Source of the DNA: Desmodus rotundus
Taxonomy: Eukaryota; Chordata; Mammalia; Chiroptera; Phyllostomidae
Length of the DNA: 64,000 nucleotides
NCBI RefSeq assembly: GCF_022682495.2
Contig: NC_071392.1
Coordinates: forward strand, 56,383,459-56,447,458
Reading direction: 5' to 3'
Shown: in pieces, positions 59,095 through 64,000 of the stretch
How the letters are laid out: every line of letters begins with the position of its first letter
How positions within the stretch are numbered: position 1 is the stretch's first letter
Program-made: the position numbers and the translations under genes
The notes under the pieces: generated by a model
Told to the model about the DNA's origin: nothing
The model's database searches: none
What the model saw: only the letters and a program-made list of their open reading frames with translations

Positions 59095-60905
59095 TTTAAA
59101 TTAAATTTAGGAGAGACATTGGTTAATCATGATATATATACGTTTCAAATCTATTGAAACCTATGACCTGTATATTGCAATGTATGCCCACCACCCAAAG
59201 TCAAATCACTTTCCATCACCATATATTTGACATCTTGCACCCTTTACTAACCCCTACCTCCTTTCTTTTAGTAACCACCATACTATTGTCTGTGACTATG
59301 AGGTTGTATTTGTTTGTTGTGTATTCATTTGTTTCTTTCAGTTTTATATCACATACATGAATGAAATCATATGGTTCTTAACTTTTTCTGTTTTCACTCA
59401 GCATGATATTCTCAAGGTCCATTCATATTGTTACAAATGGCAATGTTTCATCTTTTCCTATGGCTGAGTAGTATTCCATTATGTATATATACACACTCAT
59501 ATGTATATAACATAATACATAATATTAGATATATATTACATATCCTTTATCCACTCATCTAGCTAAGAACACTTTGGTTATTTCCATGTGTTAGCCACAA
59601 TGAATGATGCTACAATGAACATAGGGGCACATATATCTTTACAAATAAATGTTTTCAAATTTTTCAGGTAGACACCTAGAAGAAAGTTTATTGGGTCATA
59701 TGATAACTCTATTCTTATTTTTTTAAAAGAACCTCCATAATGTTTTTCATAGTGGCTATACCAGTTTACATTTCTACCAACAGTGAATGAGGGTTTCTTT
59801 TTTTCTACCTTTCCAACACTTAGTATTACTTGCATAGTTGCATAGTTCTAACAAATGTGAGGTGTTATTTCTGCAGTTTTGGTTGCATTTCCCTGACAGG
59901 TAGTGAAGTGGAGCATCTTTCCATATATATATCTACTGTCCATTTGTATGTCTTCTTGAGAAAAATGTTCATTCAGATCTGCTCATTTTTAATTGGATTG
60001 TTTGTTTGGTGTTGAGTTGTATGATTTTTAAAATATATTTTGATAATAATCCCTTGTTGGATCTGTCATTTACAAATAATATCATGTATTCAGTTGGTTG
60101 CCTTTGTGTTTTATTGTCAGGTTTTTTGTTTTGTTTCATTTTATTTTGTTTTGTTTTGCTGTGCAGCAGCTTTTTAGTTTGGTATAGTCCCATTCATTTA
60201 ATTTGCCTTTACTTTCCTTGCCTTTGGAGCCAAATTCATAAAAGTCTTCCCTAAGATCAAGGTTCATAAGTTTAGTACTTATGTTTTCTTTTATGTAATT
60301 TATTGTTTCAGGTCTTATGTTTAAGTCTTTGATCCATTTTGAGTCAGTTTTTGTGGTTTTAATATGATACAGATTAAGATGTTTAACCCACCTGTGCCTG
60401 CATGGAGGGCTCAACAAAGTAAAGATGGTGGCTCTCACTTAGAAGCCACATATTCAGCTTCTCCAATATGTCTTTGGTGTCCTTTGAGTTGTTGTCCCTT
60501 TTCTGATTCTTAGGTTGAGTGAGTGATTTTCTGCACAGACCCTTTAAAAGAACGTCTGGGTTTCCAGCAGCTCTTCAATTAACTTGGATGTAATCTGCTT
60601 ATTTTCACAGCCAGCTGTTGTGAGGATTCTTCTTCTCAGCACTGGTGCTTTTGGCTGGTGTGGGTCTGAGACCCATTGCTACTAAGGGTGTACCTCTGCA
60701 GACCAGCCTTTTTTGCATTTCTGTCCCTCCTGTCTGGCTTCCATGTGGCTTTTTTAAATGTTCTTAGTTATAGGAGTTCTGTTCAGCTAGTCTTCAGGTA
60801 GTTGTCCAGGCTGAGAGTTCTCTAATTTAGTTGCAATTTTGATGTGTCCTGGAAGAAGTCATACACAGTATTTGTCTACTCTGTCATCTTGACCAGGACC
60901 TCCTT
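59095..60905 (-). mobile_element. Second ancient L1, minus strand
   Basis: Near 59095 a new old-type L1 3' UTR begins (TTTAGGAGAGACATTGG, then CACCACCCAAAGTC and TTCCATCACCATATATTTGAC on the plus strand). It is followed by ORF2 C-terminal sequence (59390-60350). Minus-strand pieces at 59578-59835 and 60136-60438 contain FIVANTWK-like and SKWIKDLNI-like phrases of the ORF2 C-terminus. The block 60370-60905 resembles an old L1 or HAL1 5' UTR ending at GTCATCTTGACCAGGACC. If so, the middle of the element is deleted. This last assignment is weaker than the rest. Confidence 0.65.
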
Positions 60906-60962
60906 AATACAGGTATTATTAATAGTCATATTTTATATATGAGTAAAATGATCCATGAAGTA
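60906..60962 (+). repeat. Possible MIR 3' fragment
   Basis: ACAGGTATTATTAATAGTC followed by TTTTATATATGAGTAAAATG resembles the MIR segment with TATTATTATCCCCATTTTA. It is short and diverged, so weakly supported. Confidence 0.4.
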
Positions 60963-62050
60963 TTGAACAGTTTTGAATGTGTAGTCAGTTTCTTATCTGT
61001 GCAGATGTCCACTCTGTCCTCTTCACAGGATGCCTCCTCCCTGGTCTCTTCAGGGAGAAGTCCAAGAATGCCAGGACCATGGGTCCATTAACAAAATGGT
61101 TTATTTTATATGAAACCATGGACATTTTATGATAAGTGGACAAATTTCCCACCAGTAACTATTATCATGCTGCCATGCTGTTCTAACACCAATTGATTAA
61201 AAAGAAAAAGATTTTGTGACCTGTAAATATCCAGATGGGGTGGGGGCTCAGGGAAAAATTGTCCATCTGATCACCTCTTCGGCAGTAATCCATAGGGTAA
61301 GGCCAGCTTTTGATGGGTGCTGAGATATACGAGTGCCTGAAAGTATCGTCTGCAGTTCAGGAGAAGAAACATATAGTTTGTTGGTAGCTGATGCCAAGGA
61401 AGGTGAGGCCAATGGAAGCAAGGCGGAGGAAGTGCCAGTGCTGTGAAGGGTAACTGGCCTGCAGCAACTGCTCAGGTGTGGGCTTGGGGTAGATTCCTCT
61501 GGGCACGGTATTACTAAGAGGAGAAGGAAAATACAAGTCTAGGTGTCTGTTCAGGGTTGCTGGGGGTGGATACTGGCCTGGAAGATGTGTCTGCACCATT
61601 GATAAGAACATCCTACCTCTGGCCTTCTAGCCCTGGAGTGTTTTGAGAAGATTGTGTTTAAGGAAAACCCATCATCCTTGTGTTCTCTATGAGGTTATGA
61701 CCCCCAAGAAGCAGGAAACTCTCTGGCTGGCCAGCCCTGTTTAAGGCCAGCCTATGACAGGGTGGTTTAGAGAAATAGCCCCAGGTATCATTCTTACTGG
61801 GGCTGCAACAGAGGATTTTGCCTCCGAGATTCCAAGTTTCCTTAGGCTCCTCTTGAGGGATTACCTAATCTGGCGTCACAAGGTCCCTGTCTGCAGAGTA
61901 CGTACTGTACTTTCCAAACTGCCAAGCTGAGGTACTAACTACCTCCTATCATGGAACTTTAGGAAGCCTTCACTTTCTGTTCTGGCTAGCTTTAAACACT
62001 AAATCACATGTACCCATGAAGGGCCCCCTCCAAAGAAAGGGGACATGACT
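60963..62050. other. Unassigned; possible old LTR or processed-transcript remnant
   Basis: GC is a little higher than in the surroundings. A minus-strand frame at 61357-61611 codes for 84 residues of varied, non-repetitive composition, and the strand has a polyadenylation-like AATAAA complement near 61102 (GGTTTATTTTATATG). I do not recognise the product. It could be chance, an old LTR or a processed pseudogene. Confidence 0.35.
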
Positions 62051-63575
62051 TATTGCAAAAACATGGCCCATGCTGCTCCTGAAATGAATGGAGGTTTTGA
62101 AAAAAAGTTCAGGTTTTTACTGGCCTATCGCTTTTTGAAATCTGATTAATGTATCCAAAAGCACAGGATATACTTATTAGGCTTTTGCAAGTACTTCAGG
62201 TTTTCCTAGCCCATCTGCTAGCACCAGAATTAACTCTGAAGTTTTTTGGTTTTGGGTTTTTTTTTCATTATATGTCTCCAAGCTGGCAGATCCTGGGAAG
62301 TCAGCTAGCAGTGCTTCTCATCAGACAACTTTGCCTTGAGCCACCATTTAAAACTATCCCCAAGGTTATTATTGTGTTCAACCTTTACTTAAAGATCATT
62401 TCTATGCTGCATCCAATTTTTTCTGCTTCCTTGGGCTGTATTTTAAGGCAGGCTTCACAGTTTTTACTGTTTATAGTTTTGTACTGACAACTATTTAAAG
62501 GCAAGAGATTTCAGCTGCTACTTCTTCACAGCTTTTGCCACCAAGTCATTTGCCAGACAGAACTGGCTGGAACATTGTGAAGCCAAGGAAACAAGTTTAA
62601 CATGGCACAAGAGAAAGAGTTTAGAATTTGGAGTTATTTCCTGCTGATAGCTTTTGCTTTGTCACATTGGAATATGAGGAGCTGTTATCAGTGGCATCTG
62701 TATGGCCTACAGTAATAATAATTTATTCATCGTGCATCTGGGGTGGTTACATATTCTTGGCTGGGGTGACTGGGTAACTGATCTGTGCTCTCCATACCTG
62801 TCAGTCTACAGCAGGCTATAGCCTCCTGAAGCCTAGAGCCTCCTAAGCTTAGAATTGAAACACCTTCAAGTCTGAAGAATTTTATTGGCCACAGAAAGTC
62901 TCAAGGTCAGCCCATTTTTAAGGGCCTGGGAAAGAAACTTTGAGAATCTATGAAGTTACAAGACAAAATAGGTGGATAAAGGGTTGAAGTATTGGTACTA
63001 TCAGTACAAAGTACCACAATTATATGCTTTTGTGTCCCCACATCCCCAGAGTTTTTTAATTGTGTGTTATTCACCATTCTGTTTGCTGATACCTAGGACA
63101 GCAACTTGCTTGTAGTCAGTGCTAAGTAGATAACCTTGTACTAATTGAGCACAGCTATACTCAAAATTGGCTCTGATACTACAATGGCATTTTAAGCTTT
63201 TTCTTATAACAAACATATTAGTACTAGACATGCTTCATCTTCCTCTACCCACACATACTTCTAAGCCTTTCCTTGTGATGTGTCTAGGTCTGAATTCTTT
63301 TCATTTATCTATTTGGTTTCCAGTAGGGCCTTTCATATATTTTGTAATTTTGAGAAACTATTTAACAATTTTCCTCTTTGATTACTTTTTATTGACTATG
63401 TTCTCTGTTTTCTCTTTCTGGGATGGTTATTAGGTATATGTCAGACTCCTCTCATGTATTTATCATCTTATTATCTCTTTTTTCTCTTCTGTCTCAAGCT
63501 AGGTGTAGTTTGATGACTACTATTATTTGTTATTGCTATTTTCACCTATGTCTAATAATATATTTAACAAAGTAC
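62051..63575. other. Unassigned intergenic sequence
   Basis: No gene or recognisable repeat. The plus-strand frame at 62149-62487 (112 codons) is hydrophobic from T-rich sequence and looks like chance. Confidence 0.5.
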
Positions 63576-63742
63576 ATCACATTACTGGCTGCATTTTAGA
63601 ATCACCTGGAAGATTAAAAACATTATCAGTGCCTGGTCCTACCCAAGAGTTTCTGCTTTAATTGGTGTGAGTCAAGGAATAGACACCAATATATTTTAAA
63701 GCTTGAAAGTGATTATGATATATAACCAGAGTTAAGAACCAT
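63576..63742 (+). mobile_element. MER5A-like hAT (Charlie) DNA transposon fossil
   Basis: The stretch contains CTGGCTGCATTTTAGAATC, then ACCTGGAAGATTAAAAA, CCCAAGAGTTTCTGCTTTAAT and, at the end, CCAGAGTTAAGAACCAT. These follow in order the well-known MER5A consensus blocks. It is about 167 bp, so nearly full length (about 189 bp). It is non-autonomous and ancient in placental mammals. Confidence 0.75.
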
Positions 63743-64000
63743 GAATGAAAACATTTTGCGGGAATTTCTTTTTACCAGTGACCATATCTTTCATGTTAAG
63801 CACTTCTATTTTTTTAATCCACTTGATCTCATTTTATAACCACTATTTTTATTTTGCAAACATCATTTCTTCCTTCTAACGCTCATAATTTGAGTAGTTT
63901 TTAAGTTTTTATATAATTTGCAACTTCTAAAATGTAAATTATCCCATTGGTGGCATATGGTGACTGTTTGCCATGATAGTGAACTTGCTCACCAGCTTTA
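63743..64000. other. Unassigned AT-rich sequence to the window end
   Basis: Nothing recognisable is seen in these 258 bases. Confidence 0.5.

Noticed and set aside
62149..62487. 112-codon plus-strand frame as a gene
   Set aside because: Hydrophobic composition comes from T-rich DNA; there is no recognisable domain, splice context or family.

Overview
This window is vertebrate, and very probably bat, nuclear DNA that contains no host gene I can support. Nothing in it looks bacterial or viral in layout: there are no operons and no long intact ORF set. By my own boundaries roughly four fifths of the 64 kb is transposable-element sequence, mostly LINE-1 (L1). The bat assignment rests on three signs: a tRNA-derived SINE at 29072-29297 that resembles the chiropteran VES family; young, full-length L1s, since megabats are reported to have lost L1 activity this points to a non-pteropodid bat; and a mariner with TTGGGTTGGCCA termini of a type known from cattle and other mammals. 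The extreme L1 density would fit an X-chromosomal or gene-desert location, but that is inference.

Layout. 1-2344: mostly unassigned, with a decayed retroviral integrase fragment on the minus strand (about 1530-2100). 2345-13134: minus-strand L1s. A full-length outer L1 (2801-12000) has a 17-bp target-site duplication (TSD) and is split by at least two, probably three, later L1 insertions. A short L1 tail follows at 12432-13134. 13215-13771: an internally deleted mariner. 13953-23789: a three-level nest, made of a solo LTR (6-bp TSD) split by a HAL1 (ORF1-only half-L1), itself split by a 6.95-kb full-length L1. 23825-27902: a probable LTR, an 86-bp micro-insertion, and a twin-primed (5'-inverted) L1 that was later hit by a solo LTR and a second HAL1. 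29072-29297: the SINE. 31754-36707: a provirus-like ERV with two LTRs and a broken pol. 38821-39635: a second twin-primed L1. 39975-46970: a second full-length plus-strand L1 with a perfect 14-bp TSD and a 133-bp L1 tail in its 5' UTR. 47770-59090: an ancient minus-strand L1 that hosts a mariner fossil (47840-48520) and a third full-length L1 (48957-55766, minus). 59095-60905: another ancient L1. 60906-64000: mostly unassigned, with a MER5A-like hAT fossil at 63576-63742.

How the parts relate. The only coding content is retroelement coding content, and every copy is broken. The three full-length L1s (15077-22027, 39975-46970, 48957-55766) share one 5' UTR type, with a YY1-like start motif and a long polypyrimidine tract. 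ORF1 is followed by an approximately 46-bp spacer, then ORF2 and a G-rich 3' UTR. Two of them share ORF2 stop codons, which suggests a common, already defective source. The nesting order gives a relative chronology: ancient L1 and MER5A fossils, then mariners, ERVs and HAL1s, then the young L1s. I found no previously undescribed functional system. What is most worth a second look is the insertion architecture.
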